DNA of 18,276 nucleotides from the NCBI GenBank assembly GCA_003565035.1, contig PXDP01000190.1, positions 1-18,276 on the forward strand, read 5' to 3'. Of this stretch, positions 7,901-14,249 are shown piece after piece. The position numbers were made by a program, and so were the translations under genes. The notes beneath the pieces are model-generated. The model was given only the letters and a program-made list of their open reading frames with translations. It did no database searches and was not told where the DNA came from. Each line of letters opens with the position of its first letter. Within the stretch, counting starts at the first letter, position 1. This DNA comes from PVC group bacterium. Its GTDB lineage: Bacteria > Verrucomicrobiota > Kiritimatiellia > SS1-B-03-39 > UBA6053.

Positions 7901-8739
7901 GGCAGTCCGGACACTGGCACCAAAGCGGACTCACCCGCTGGCCGGAGCAGGATCTACCCGAAACCGTCGAACAGAAAGGGCAAACCCGCTACCCCGCCCT
8001 CACCGACGAACAAAGCACCTGCGGACTCCGCCTCTTCGCCCACCCCGGCGAGGCCCATGAACACCACCAGGCCGGTGTCATCCGCCTTTTCCGGCTGCTG
8101 CATCCCGACCCCGTCAAATACCTGCAGAAAAAATTCCCCCTCCCCACCAGCGTACAGCTCGACCTCTCCACCATGCGCAATGGCAGCGGCGACGCCCTCG
8201 ACGACCTCCTCACCAGCGTGCTCGCCGAAGCCCTCACCCTGCCGCACGGACTCCCCCGCACCGCCGCCGACTTCGCCGCCGCCGCCGAACGCGCCCGCGG
8301 CGAACTCTTCGAAATCGCCGAACAGCGCGGCCGCCAGCTCCAACAGCTCTTCACCCTCCGCTCACAGGTCAACGGACTCAGCGACAGCCCGCTGCCCGCC
8401 GAATTTCTCGACGACCTCGAACTCCAGCAGAACACCCTCTGGGCGCCCGGCTGGATTCGCGATCCCGAAAATCTCCGCCGCTACCCCCGCTATCTGCAGG
8501 CCATCCTCAGCCGCGCCGCGCGGATCAAACATGATCCCAAAAAAGACGCCCGCAAGCGGGCCGAACTCGACCCCGCCCTCACCCTCCTCGCCGAACACCT
8601 CGACCGCCTCCCCCCCGCCCGCCTCCGCGAAGCCTTCCGCAAACTCGAAGAACTCCGCATCGCCCTCCTCTGCCCCGAACTCAAACCCCACGAAAAAATC
8701 AGCCTCAAACGTTTCGAAACCTGGCTCAACTCCGATTAA
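4906..8739 (+). CDS. hrpA: ATP-dependent RNA helicase HrpA (DEAH-box)
   Basis: This 1277-residue protein is a full-length HrpA, a DEAH-box 3'-5' RNA helicase; E. coli HrpA has about 1300 residues. Motifs in order: GDTGSGKT Walker A (102-109), TQPRR, DEAH (199-202), SSAT motif III (230-233), GEREIRDTA, LATNVAETS and QRRGRCGR motif VI (395-402). The helicase-associated and OB-fold regions follow, then the long HrpA-specific C-terminal region with KKPPKWVM, KYLQKKFP and RYLQAI. In E. coli HrpA has been linked to ribosome rescue and RNA processing. The start is GTG at 4906 with GGGGAG only 3 nt upstream, an unusually close spacing; no other in-frame start fits, because the alignment to relatives begins near here. 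Codons are extremely C-rich, giving long open shadow frames on both strands. It is followed by glnS. Confidence 0.97.
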   Translation: MNDCPPLLAPSDQRLRDTPLLARDRAALARRLHGLSKRLRRRQPVDRSLADWEQALEKAQGHFEDFHASAPALIYPEDLPVSRERERIIQALRDHPVVIVCGDTGSGKTTQLPKMVFEAGGGHFGKIGVTQPRRLAATSMARRVAEECQSKLGDTVGVHVRFEERVSHRTRIQFMTDGMLLAQLPHDPDWLAYNTLIIDEAHERSLNIDFILGCLRDLRRRRPDLKIVISSATLDAERFSAFFDNAPVLSVEGRLYPIEDHFLPERSEDSRDIQDRVLDALQQLDRNHGDLDTLVFLAGEREIRDTAKKLEGHYRGRAEILPLFARLSLQDQQRVFAGGGRRRIILATNVAETSITLPGIRAVIDSGEVRVHRVHPQAQIQRLVTEQVSRASAMQRRGRCGRTGPGVCLRLYSEETLQDAPAHTDPEIRRSSLAEVILRMATLGLPPLTEFPLIDPPKGAFIAEGYRTLFEIGAMTERRELTPRGRVLASFALEPRLARMLEEGHHENILPAVLVVAVFLSIQDPRERPADKAEAADRAHALWRDPSSDFLGILNLWNAVCHNSHSRTARRKFSTAHFLNPRRVEEWINLVDDLRETCADHDWAVPASIGEMELADTDGLHRALLAGVPRMIGQREENNVFRNPGGQTFHVFPGSALGKKPPKWVMAFTLLETSRLFARECALLKPEWVEAVAPHLCKYQYERPVWNAKRGFAEAEERVALGQLTLSQGTRVHYGRIDPHAAREIFLRDGLVPAELDFRHPSLKKYQALLTSLTDWEQRLRRPGYFTGSDALIEHFRRAVPAEIHSTADFAAWARHAPWVPRIRDLFPGEALREEDYPDTLDLNGVRIRLAYAYTPDTPETDGLTLSVRDTDLPALPDELLEWTIPAWLPEKIEALIRSLDKPLRTACNPSTKTAAEALAWMHEQGFIWTHSLRHALAAFLAAKLGRILAAPDLDPAKLPPHLVTHLRVIDANGREIHRGDRFPGQSALPRKSGPLQSRQSGHWHQSGLTRWPEQDLPETVEQKGQTRYPALTDEQSTCGLRLFAHPGEAHEHHQAGVIRLFRLLHPDPVKYLQKKFPLPTSVQLDLSTMRNGSGDALDDLLTSVLAEALTLPHGLPRTAADFAAAAERARGELFEIAEQRGRQLQQLFTLRSQVNGLSDSPLPAEFLDDLELQQNTLWAPGWIRDPENLRRYPRYLQAILSRAARIKHDPKKDARKRAELDPALTLLAEHLDRLPPARLREAFRKLEELRIALLCPELKPHEKISLKRFETWLNSD

Positions 8740-8753
8740 AACTTGAAAGCCCC

Positions 8754-8793
8754 CGGTTTTACGTCATGATGCACAAAACCGTTCCCCCTTTTT
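8754..8793 (+). terminator. Hairpin between hrpA and glnS, possible terminator or glnS leader element
   Basis: CGGTTTT (8754-8760) pairs with AAAACCG (8775-8781) over a 14-nt loop. After GTTCCCCC-type sequence a run of five T follows (8789-8793). The stem is A/T-heavy and the T-run is displaced by about 7 nt, so termination is uncertain. It could instead be structure in the glnS leader. Confidence 0.35.
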
Positions 8794-8808
8794 CATCTGG
8801 ACTTTTTT

Positions 8809-10476
8809 ATGACCGACCCCGCCGAAAAACCCTCCCATTTTATCCGCGAAAAGATTGCCGCCGATCTCGAAGCCGGCAAGCACAGCACCATCAAAACCCG
8901 CTTCCCGCCCGAGCCGAATGGATACCTCCACATTGGCCACGCGAAATCCATCTGTCTCAATTTCGGCATGGCGCTCGAATTCGGAGGCACCTGCAATTTG
9001 CGCTACGACGACACCAACCCGGTCAAAGAGGACCAGGAATACGTCGATGCCATCGCGGAGGATGTCCGCTGGCTGGGGTTTGACTGGCCCGGGGAACCCT
9101 GCTACGCCTCCGACTACTTCGAGAACATGTACGCCTTTGCGGTCGAACTCATCGAAAAAGGTCTTGCCTACGTCTGCACCCTCACCCCCGAGGAATTCAA
9201 AGACTACCGCGGCGTTCCCACCCGCCCCGGCAAAGAAAGCCCCCACCGCAACCGCCCGGTTGCCGAAAACCTCGACCTCTTTTCCCGGATGCGCGGCGGC
9301 GAATTTCCCGACGGGGCCTATGTCCTCCGCGCAAAAATCGACATGGCCAGCCCCAACCTGCACCTCCGTGATCCGGCGATTTACCGCATCCGGCATGCAA
9401 CACATCACCGCACCGGCGATGCCTGGTGCCTCTACCCGATCTACGACTTCGCCCACTGCCTGGAAGACGCCCTTGAAAGGGTCACCCACTCCCTCTGCAC
9501 CCTCGAATTTGAAGTCCACCGCCCGCTCTACGACTGGATTCTCCAGAACGTCACCCTGCCCAAACCCCTGCCCGAACAGACCGAATTTGCCCGCCTCAAC
9601 ATCACCTACACAGTGATGAGCAAGCGAAAGCTCCTCACCCTTGTGCAGGAAAACCACGTCAGCGGCTGGGACGATCCCCGCATGCCGACCCTCGTGGGCA
9701 TGCGCCGCCGCGGCTTTACCCCCGCCGCCATCCGCGCCTTCTGCGAACGCGTGGGGGTTACCAAATTCAACAGCCTCACCGACTACGCCCTGTTGGAATT
9801 CTGCGTCCGTGAAGATCTCAACGCCGTGGCAGAACGCCGAATGGCCGTGCTCAATCCTCTCAAAATCGTCATCGAAAACTATCCCGAAGACGACGAAGAA
9901 ACCTTCGAGGCCGTCAACAACCCCGAAGACGAATCCGCCGGCACCCGGCAGGTGCCCTTCAGCCGCGAACTCTATATCGAACGCGAAGACTTCATGGAGG
10001 ATCCGCCCAGGAAATTCTTCCGCCTCGGCCCCGGCCGCGAAGTCCGCCTCCGCGCCGCCTGCTACATCACCTGCACCGGCGTCATCAAAGATGCCGACGG
10101 GAACATCACCGAACTCCGCTGCACCTTCGACCCCGACTCCCGCGGCGGCGGTACCCCCGACGGCCGAAAAGTCAAAGGAACGCTGCACTGGGTATCGGCC
10201 CGCCATGCGGTCCCCGCAGAAGTGCGGCTCTACGACCGCCTCTTCACCGAACCCGAACCCGACGGTATCGACGGGAAAGACTTCCGCGAGTTCCTCAACC
10301 CCGAGTCCCTGCGGACCGTCACCGGCTACCTCGAACCCTCCCTCGCGGAATTCGCCCCCGGCGCGCCCGTCCAGTTCGAACGCATCGGCTATTTCACCGC
10401 CGATCCCGACACCCGCCCCGGCGCACCCGTCTTCAACCGCACCGCCACCCTGCGCGACGGCTGGAAAGGGAAATGA
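8809..10476 (+). CDS. glnS: Glutaminyl-tRNA synthetase
   Basis: GlnS charges tRNA-Gln directly with glutamine in the cytoplasm. The 555-residue length matches E. coli GlnS (554). Class I synthetase signatures are present: PEPNGY followed by HIGH (41-44), and the KMSKS equivalent MSKRK (270-274). GlnRS-specific stretches include LRYDDTNPVKED, LRAKIDMASPN, YPIYDFAHC, THSLCTLEF and GWDDPRMPT; the anticodon-binding beta-barrels follow, with RQVPFSRELYIEREDF and GRKVKGTLHWVSA. The start is an ATG right after six T; a weak TGG/GGA lies about 8 nt upstream. Its stop overlaps the rsmE start as ATGA, so the two are translationally coupled. Presence of GlnRS suggests direct glutaminylation instead of sole reliance on the GatCAB route, which cannot be tested from this window. 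Confidence 0.98.
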   Translation: MTDPAEKPSHFIREKIAADLEAGKHSTIKTRFPPEPNGYLHIGHAKSICLNFGMALEFGGTCNLRYDDTNPVKEDQEYVDAIAEDVRWLGFDWPGEPCYASDYFENMYAFAVELIEKGLAYVCTLTPEEFKDYRGVPTRPGKESPHRNRPVAENLDLFSRMRGGEFPDGAYVLRAKIDMASPNLHLRDPAIYRIRHATHHRTGDAWCLYPIYDFAHCLEDALERVTHSLCTLEFEVHRPLYDWILQNVTLPKPLPEQTEFARLNITYTVMSKRKLLTLVQENHVSGWDDPRMPTLVGMRRRGFTPAAIRAFCERVGVTKFNSLTDYALLEFCVREDLNAVAERRMAVLNPLKIVIENYPEDDEETFEAVNNPEDESAGTRQVPFSRELYIEREDFMEDPPRKFFRLGPGREVRLRAACYITCTGVIKDADGNITELRCTFDPDSRGGGTPDGRKVKGTLHWVSARHAVPAEVRLYDRLFTEPEPDGIDGKDFREFLNPESLRTVTGYLEPSLAEFAPGAPVQFERIGYFTADPDTRPGAPVFNRTATLRDGWKGK

Positions 10477-11183
10477 ACCGCATCCTCTACCGGGCTGATG
10501 AACCGGTGGAGGGCCTGCTGACCCTCCGGGACCACCGCGCCGAACACATCCGCAAGGTCCTCCGCGCCCACCCCGGCGACACCCTGAAACTCGGACGCAT
10601 CAACGGCCCCCTCGCCATCGGGGTGATCGAGACCCTCGACCACCGGACCGTCACCCTCCGCCTGTCGGAAGGCGAAACTCCCCCCTGCCCCCAAACCGAT
10701 CTCCTCCTCGCCCTCCCCCGCCCCAAGGTTCTGAAAAGACTGCTCCCCCAAATCGCCGCCCTCGGGGTCGCCCGGCTCTTTCTCACCAACGCCGCCCGTG
10801 TGGAACGCCCATATTTCGACACCCATATTCTGACCCCGGGTCCGCTGGAGAACGCCCTCATCGAAGGCCTCACTCAGGCAGGCGACACCCGGCTCCCCGA
10901 GGTCCGCATCATTCGGCAACTCAAAATTTTTCTTGAGGATGAGATCCGTCAGGCCACCGATGCCACCTGCCGCCTGGTCCTGCATCCCGGCCGGGGAACC
11001 TCCCTCCGTGCTCTGCCCCGCACCAACGAAAGGACCCTCCTCGCGATCGGGCCCGAAGGCGGCTGGATTCCGTACGAATTAGAGCGCTTTGACGCCCTTG
11101 GCTTTACGCCCGTCACCCTCGGCCCCCGTATTCTCCGCACCGACACCGCAACCCTCGCAGCCCTTTCCCTCACCACCCTGTAA
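10473..11183 (+). CDS. rsmE: 16S rRNA (uracil1498-N3)-methyltransferase
   Basis: RsmE uses S-adenosylmethionine to methylate N3 of U1498 in 16S rRNA of the small subunit. The 236-residue length fits the family. The N-terminal part is the PUA-like domain, with HIRKVLRAHPGD. The C-terminal part is a SPOUT (trefoil-knot) methyltransferase domain with LPRPKVLKRLLPQIAALGV, then IGPEGGW (192-198) and LGPRILRTDTA (216-226), which form the knot that binds the methyl donor. Its ATG overlaps the glnS stop by 4 bp (ATGA), so it is coupled to glnS. No clear terminator follows; a separate candidate promoter lies before the next gene. Confidence 0.94.
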   Translation: MNRILYRADEPVEGLLTLRDHRAEHIRKVLRAHPGDTLKLGRINGPLAIGVIETLDHRTVTLRLSEGETPPCPQTDLLLALPRPKVLKRLLPQIAALGVARLFLTNAARVERPYFDTHILTPGPLENALIEGLTQAGDTRLPEVRIIRQLKIFLEDEIRQATDATCRLVLHPGRGTSLRALPRTNERTLLAIGPEGGWIPYELERFDALGFTPVTLGPRILRTDTATLAALSLTTL

Positions 11184-11270
11184 CCCCAGTCAGAAGATCA
11201 TTTAAACTGAGAAAACAGTGTTATGACATTGACCTTCGCATGAACTGTCCTTATGTATGGAAAGATGTTT

Positions 11271-11276
11271 TATAAT
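11271..11276 (+). promoter_or_regulatory. Candidate -10 box before the YkoF-like gene
   Basis: A perfect TATAAT lies about 69 nt before the ATG of the small YkoF-like gene, in an A+T-rich pocket of the 161-nt gap after rsmE. The -35 at ideal spacing (11248-11253, TCCTTA) is poor. A TTGACC at 11229-11234 is too far away to pair with this -10. Confidence 0.4.
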
Positions 11277-11344
11277 CCCCAAAAAGGTCAAATGATTTCC
11301 ACGACAGACCCAAGTATTCACCCCGAACCCCTTGACCCAACGAT

Positions 11345-11587
11345 ATGAAACTTGCCGCCGACATCAGCCTTTATCCGCTCAACGAAACGTATATTCCCCC
11401 CATCGATGCGATCATTGCCCGTTTCGAGAGTTACCCGGAGATTGAAGTCCGCCGCAATGCCCTGAGCACCCAGCTCTTTGGGGATTACGATGCGGTGATG
11501 CAGGTGATTCACACGGAGATGGCCCGGAGCTTCAGCGAAAATAAAGCGGTCCTGGTGGTCAAATTCGTCTGCACCGACCGGGGCTGA
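11345..11587 (+). CDS. Small YkoF/thiamine-binding (DUF77-like) domain protein
   Basis: This 80-residue protein resembles single-domain members of the YkoF/Thiamine_BP (MTH1187-like) group, small ferredoxin-fold proteins. Matching features are the opening beta strand with ISLYPL (7-12), a helix (about 18-29), and the characteristic second half STQLFGDYDAVMQVI (41-55) followed by a closing strand VLVVKFVC. B. subtilis YkoF binds thiamine, but ligands of most relatives are unknown, so thiamine is only a suggestion here. There is no signal peptide, so it is cytoplasmic. No Shine-Dalgarno is visible before the ATG. It is separated from rsmE by 161 nt and converges on the nuclease gene with a 6-bp gap. 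No thiamine transport or synthesis genes are nearby, and I see no TPP riboswitch. Alternative: a conserved hypothetical protein of the same fold. Confidence 0.62.
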   Translation: MKLAADISLYPLNETYIPPIDAIIARFESYPEIEVRRNALSTQLFGDYDAVMQVIHTEMARSFSENKAVLVVKFVCTDRG

Positions 11588-11593
11588 AGCGCA

Positions 11594-13651
11594 CTACCAG
11601 TCCAGTTCAATCAGCAGAGGATCGTGATCGCTCCCGCGGATGGGCAGGTCGTCCCGGAAGGCTGCGGGAAAATCGGCGTTGAGGTGCAGATAGGTGGCAA
11701 GCACCAGTTTGGAGGTGAGGCCGGGCGACAGAAAAAAGTGATCCAGCACATTCGCATCCCCCTGGAAAACGTAACTGTACGCGTTCGCAGGGTCTCGCTC
11801 CATAACCCAGTCCACCACGTTGAACAGACCCGCGCGGTATAAGGGGCCCAACTGATCCGACGGCGGGTCCAGCGGATCATCCGGACGGGGGAACATATTC
11901 AGGTCCCCCCCCACAATCACGCCATCCTCCGGATACAGGTCCATGATCCGCTGCGCAATCCGGGCGTTCACCCGCGCCTGCCAGGTGCGCCGCTCCACCC
12001 GGCGGCCCGGCCCGGCACTGAAATGATTGTTCAGGAACCAGAGTCTGCGCCCGTCCGCAGCCTCCACACCGAACACCTGAACCGCCCGCGAGAAGATTTC
12101 CGCCGCCATGTCCCCGTCCGGCTCGCCGGTATACACATAATTGAAGGCCTTTGGATTGGCCACTTCATGAATCATTGGCAAAGGCTCTCCGGGGATATCT
12201 ATCGCAGGATTTTCGCCCAGGATAGGATGATCCGCATCCGGGTGAATCGGACGGAATACATCCGCCTGAACCAAATACGCCACAATGATGCCCCGGTTAT
12301 CTCCGCTGTTCCGGTTTACCGCACTGGTGTACACCGGACCGCCCAGCGCCACGATCTCGAGAATCAGCTCCTGCAAGGCGTCCAGTTCACCATCGGCATC
12401 ATCCACTCCGCCATACACCATGCCGCCGGGGGTCAGCACGCCAATATCCTGATTTTCAATTTCCTGAACCAGGATAACCTGCGGAGCCTCCAGATCCTCC
12501 ACAATCTGCCGGGCCACGATGCGCAGCTGGGCCCGGAAATGATCCTCCGAGGGCGGCAGATAATTCCAGGGCTCCCGCACGCCGGGACACCCGGGATTTC
12601 CGGGAAAATCACAGCCGTGAAACGGATTGTCCACAAAATCGTATAAATTTTCGATGTTGTAGGTGGCAATGCGCAAGCGATTCCCGCCGCCCTCCGGTGC
12701 CGGTATCCGCCAGGAGGCGGGTGAGGGCCCGCCCCGGAACTCCGGCATCGCCTCCACCTGCAACACATACTGGCCAAAGGAAAACTGCAGCCCGCCGGTC
12801 AAGGCTTCCGGAAACACCGTGCCGGTGGTGACCTGAGGCAAATACAGGTCTCCACTCCCGTCAAACAGACCCAGACTCCCCAGCACCAGCCTCATGCCAT
12901 GCCCGGACAGCCAATTCTCTTTTGGCACATCACTCAGCACATGCGCTCCGCGGAACAGCCGCCGGGCCGGGACCTGCTCCCGTTTCAGAATCGGATTCTC
13001 CTGCGGCGTCACCCAGATCTGATAATCCCGGTTCCGCTCATTCGGGAAGGAGCCGGTCACCGACGCCGCGCCCGGCATGAGCTTGACCCGCATGCCCTCG
13101 TGCCGTTCCAGGATTCGCCGGGTTTCCTCCAGGTTGGCGGAAAGATGGAGAGGGACCGGCGGCGGCAATGCGTCCGGACCGCCGCCGACATGCCGGAGCA
13201 GCGTCGCGTCCGCAAGCTCCGTCTGTCCGTACCGTTCACGCACCACCCCGCGAAGGGTCACCACATCACCGACGGCAACCGGCTGATGGCCCTGATCCTC
13301 AAGGCGCACTTCGGGTAAACCACCCAGATACACAAACAGTCCGTCCGACGTGTACGGATCACCGTCCGCCTCCTTCGGGAGGTCCTGAATCATCATGCCA
13401 TACAGACTGTGTCCGGCCGAAGCCCGCCAGCGCACGATCTGGTGCACCACCCCGCGCACCGTAACCGTTGCCCCCTCCATCGGAGAGCGGTGCGAAAGAC
13501 CCGAAGCACCCGGCAGCACCTGTCCCTGGATTGTCCCAATGGGAATTCGTTCCGGGTGCGGGTCCGCCGCCGGGCGGCATCCCGCCCCCGCCAACAGACC
13601 GAAAAGCAAAACTGCGTGTACACGAAAACAAAGGGGTTTACAGAAATTCAT
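11594..13651 (-). CDS. Secreted endonuclease/exonuclease/phosphatase-family lipoprotein (predicted extracellular nuclease)
   Basis: The 685-residue protein begins with a signal peptide ending AGAGC (Cys25), a non-ideal lipobox (Gly at -3), so it is either a lipoprotein or a secreted protein. Residues about 40-150 look like an OB-fold region (GATVTVRGVV ... VAVGDVVTLRGVV), as in other predicted extracellular nucleases of the COG2374 type. The catalytic EEP domain occupies about 325-685: ATYNIENL (Asn332), VQEIEN (Glu397), NNHFSAG, GGDLNMF (Asp583, Asn585) and the terminal GSDHDP (Asp675, His676, Asp677). All expected metal and catalytic residues are therefore present. It probably cleaves DNA, RNA or a phosphoester outside the cytoplasm, perhaps for phosphate or nucleotide scavenging (inference). 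It is monocistronic as far as visible and converges on the YkoF-like gene. The start has only a weak GGGA directly before ATG. Confidence 0.86.
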   Translation of the reverse strand: MNFCKPLCFRVHAVLLFGLLAGAGCRPAADPHPERIPIGTIQGQVLPGASGLSHRSPMEGATVTVRGVVHQIVRWRASAGHSLYGMMIQDLPKEADGDPYTSDGLFVYLGGLPEVRLEDQGHQPVAVGDVVTLRGVVRERYGQTELADATLLRHVGGGPDALPPPVPLHLSANLEETRRILERHEGMRVKLMPGAASVTGSFPNERNRDYQIWVTPQENPILKREQVPARRLFRGAHVLSDVPKENWLSGHGMRLVLGSLGLFDGSGDLYLPQVTTGTVFPEALTGGLQFSFGQYVLQVEAMPEFRGGPSPASWRIPAPEGGGNRLRIATYNIENLYDFVDNPFHGCDFPGNPGCPGVREPWNYLPPSEDHFRAQLRIVARQIVEDLEAPQVILVQEIENQDIGVLTPGGMVYGGVDDADGELDALQELILEIVALGGPVYTSAVNRNSGDNRGIIVAYLVQADVFRPIHPDADHPILGENPAIDIPGEPLPMIHEVANPKAFNYVYTGEPDGDMAAEIFSRAVQVFGVEAADGRRLWFLNNHFSAGPGRRVERRTWQARVNARIAQRIMDLYPEDGVIVGGDLNMFPRPDDPLDPPSDQLGPLYRAGLFNVVDWVMERDPANAYSYVFQGDANVLDHFFLSPGLTSKLVLATYLHLNADFPAAFRDDLPIRGSDHDPLLIELDW

Positions 13652-13703
13652 TCCCGGACTTCACGCATTTGAAGTTGAAAAATCAAGCTTTCGCAACGCC
13701 CCA

Positions 13704-13718
13704 CATGATTTTCTCATG
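13704..13718. promoter_or_regulatory. Palindrome in the nuclease-rpsN divergent region, possible operator
   Basis: CATGATTTTCTCATG is a palindrome with 5-bp arms CATGA (13704-13708) and TCATG (13714-13718) around a 5-nt centre, a layout common for dimeric repressors. It lies about 44 bp upstream of the rpsN -35 and about 53 bp upstream of the nuclease start. I cannot assign a regulator. Confidence 0.35.
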
Positions 13719-13761
13719 CCGATACCACATTCCTGTCGAAAAAAATTTATACAGTTTTCAA

Positions 13762-13791
13762 TTGACCTGCCCCCGTTTTATCGCATATGAA
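13762..13791 (+). promoter_or_regulatory. Candidate sigma-70 promoter of rpsN
   Basis: TTGACC (13762-13767) and TATGAA (13786-13791) are separated by 18 nt. The -35 matches five of six and the -10 four of six consensus bases. The implied start site is about 35 nt before the rpsN ATG. Confidence 0.55.
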
Positions 13792-13834
13792 CGCCCTTCC
13801 CTAAGCAAACCAATTTCAAAACAGGTACAATTTT

Positions 13835-14104
13835 ATGGCAAGAACAGGCTGGATCGAAAAAGAAAAACGCAAAAAGAAAACCGTTGCGAAGTATGCTGAA
13901 TTGCGCAAAGAGCTGAAAGAGAAAGGCGACTATATCGCCCTGTCCCAGCTTCCGCGCGATGCAAGCCCCACCCGTCTGGTGAACCGCTGTCAGGTCACCG
14001 GCCGTCGCCGTGCGTTCATGCGCCGCTTCAAACTGTCCCGTATCACTTTCCGTGAACTCGCCTCCAGAGGCGAAATTCCCGGCGTGACCAAAGCCAGCTG
14101 GTAA
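13835..14104 (+). CDS. rpsN: 30S ribosomal protein S14, zinc-independent (C-) form
   Basis: S14 is a late-assembling small-subunit protein in the head of the 30S subunit. The 89-residue length and lack of any CxxC pair (the only Cys is in VNRCQVTGR) identify the zinc-independent long form. Family marks are RDASPTRLVNRC, TGRRRAF, KLSRITFREL and the nearly invariant C-terminus GEIPGVTKASW. It stands alone, outside the spc ribosomal operon, with its own promoter and terminator. In some bacteria such a stand-alone C- copy is a zinc-starvation paralogue of a zinc-binding S14; in others it is the only S14. The window cannot decide which. The start has AGG about 9 nt upstream with a T-rich spacer. 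Confidence 0.97.
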   Translation: MARTGWIEKEKRKKKTVAKYAELRKELKEKGDYIALSQLPRDASPTRLVNRCQVTGRRRAFMRRFKLSRITFRELASRGEIPGVTKASW

Positions 14105-14130
14105 TCCACCGGCCCTTTGCCCCAAAGAAG

Positions 14131-14153
14131 CCCGCGATCCCGCGGGTTTTTTT
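14131..14153 (+). terminator. Rho-independent terminator of rpsN
   Basis: A G+C-rich stem CCCGCG (14131-14136) / CGCGGG (14141-14146) with loop ATCC is followed at once by seven T (14147-14153). It lies 27 nt past the rpsN stop and separates rpsN from pyrG. It is the clearest intrinsic terminator in the window. Confidence 0.9.
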
Positions 14154-14195
14154 GTGCCCGGAATTTTTCTCCTTTTCCGGCTTTCCTTTCCGCCC

Positions 14196-14223
14196 CGTCG
14201 GCGGTAGTGGAGTATTCCCGACG
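14196..14223 (+). repeat. Inverted repeat in the region just before pyrG
   Basis: CGTCGG (14196-14201) can pair with CCGACG (14218-14223) over a 16-nt loop, ending 26 nt before the pyrG start. It could be leader structure or a protein site. There is no convincing sigma-70 promoter in this gap, so whether it is transcribed with pyrG is unknown. Confidence 0.25.
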
Positions 14224-14249
14224 CACATCAATTTCGTTGGGATTTTTTT

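Noticed and set aside
7334..8746. 470-codon open frame in another plus frame of hrpA
   Set aside because: Its product is Pro/Ser/Ala-rich with no domain, and it overlaps the conserved HrpA C-terminal region. It is a composition shadow.
8764..10206. 480-codon open frame antisense to glnS
   Set aside because: glnS is conserved throughout and the antisense product is Gly/Ala/Val-rich with no recognisable motif.
11207..11240. Possible TPP riboswitch before the YkoF-like gene (CTGAGA at 11207-11212)
   Set aside because: The second conserved TPP element (CCnTTGAACCTGAT-type) and the closing stem are missing, so the CTGAGA is chance.
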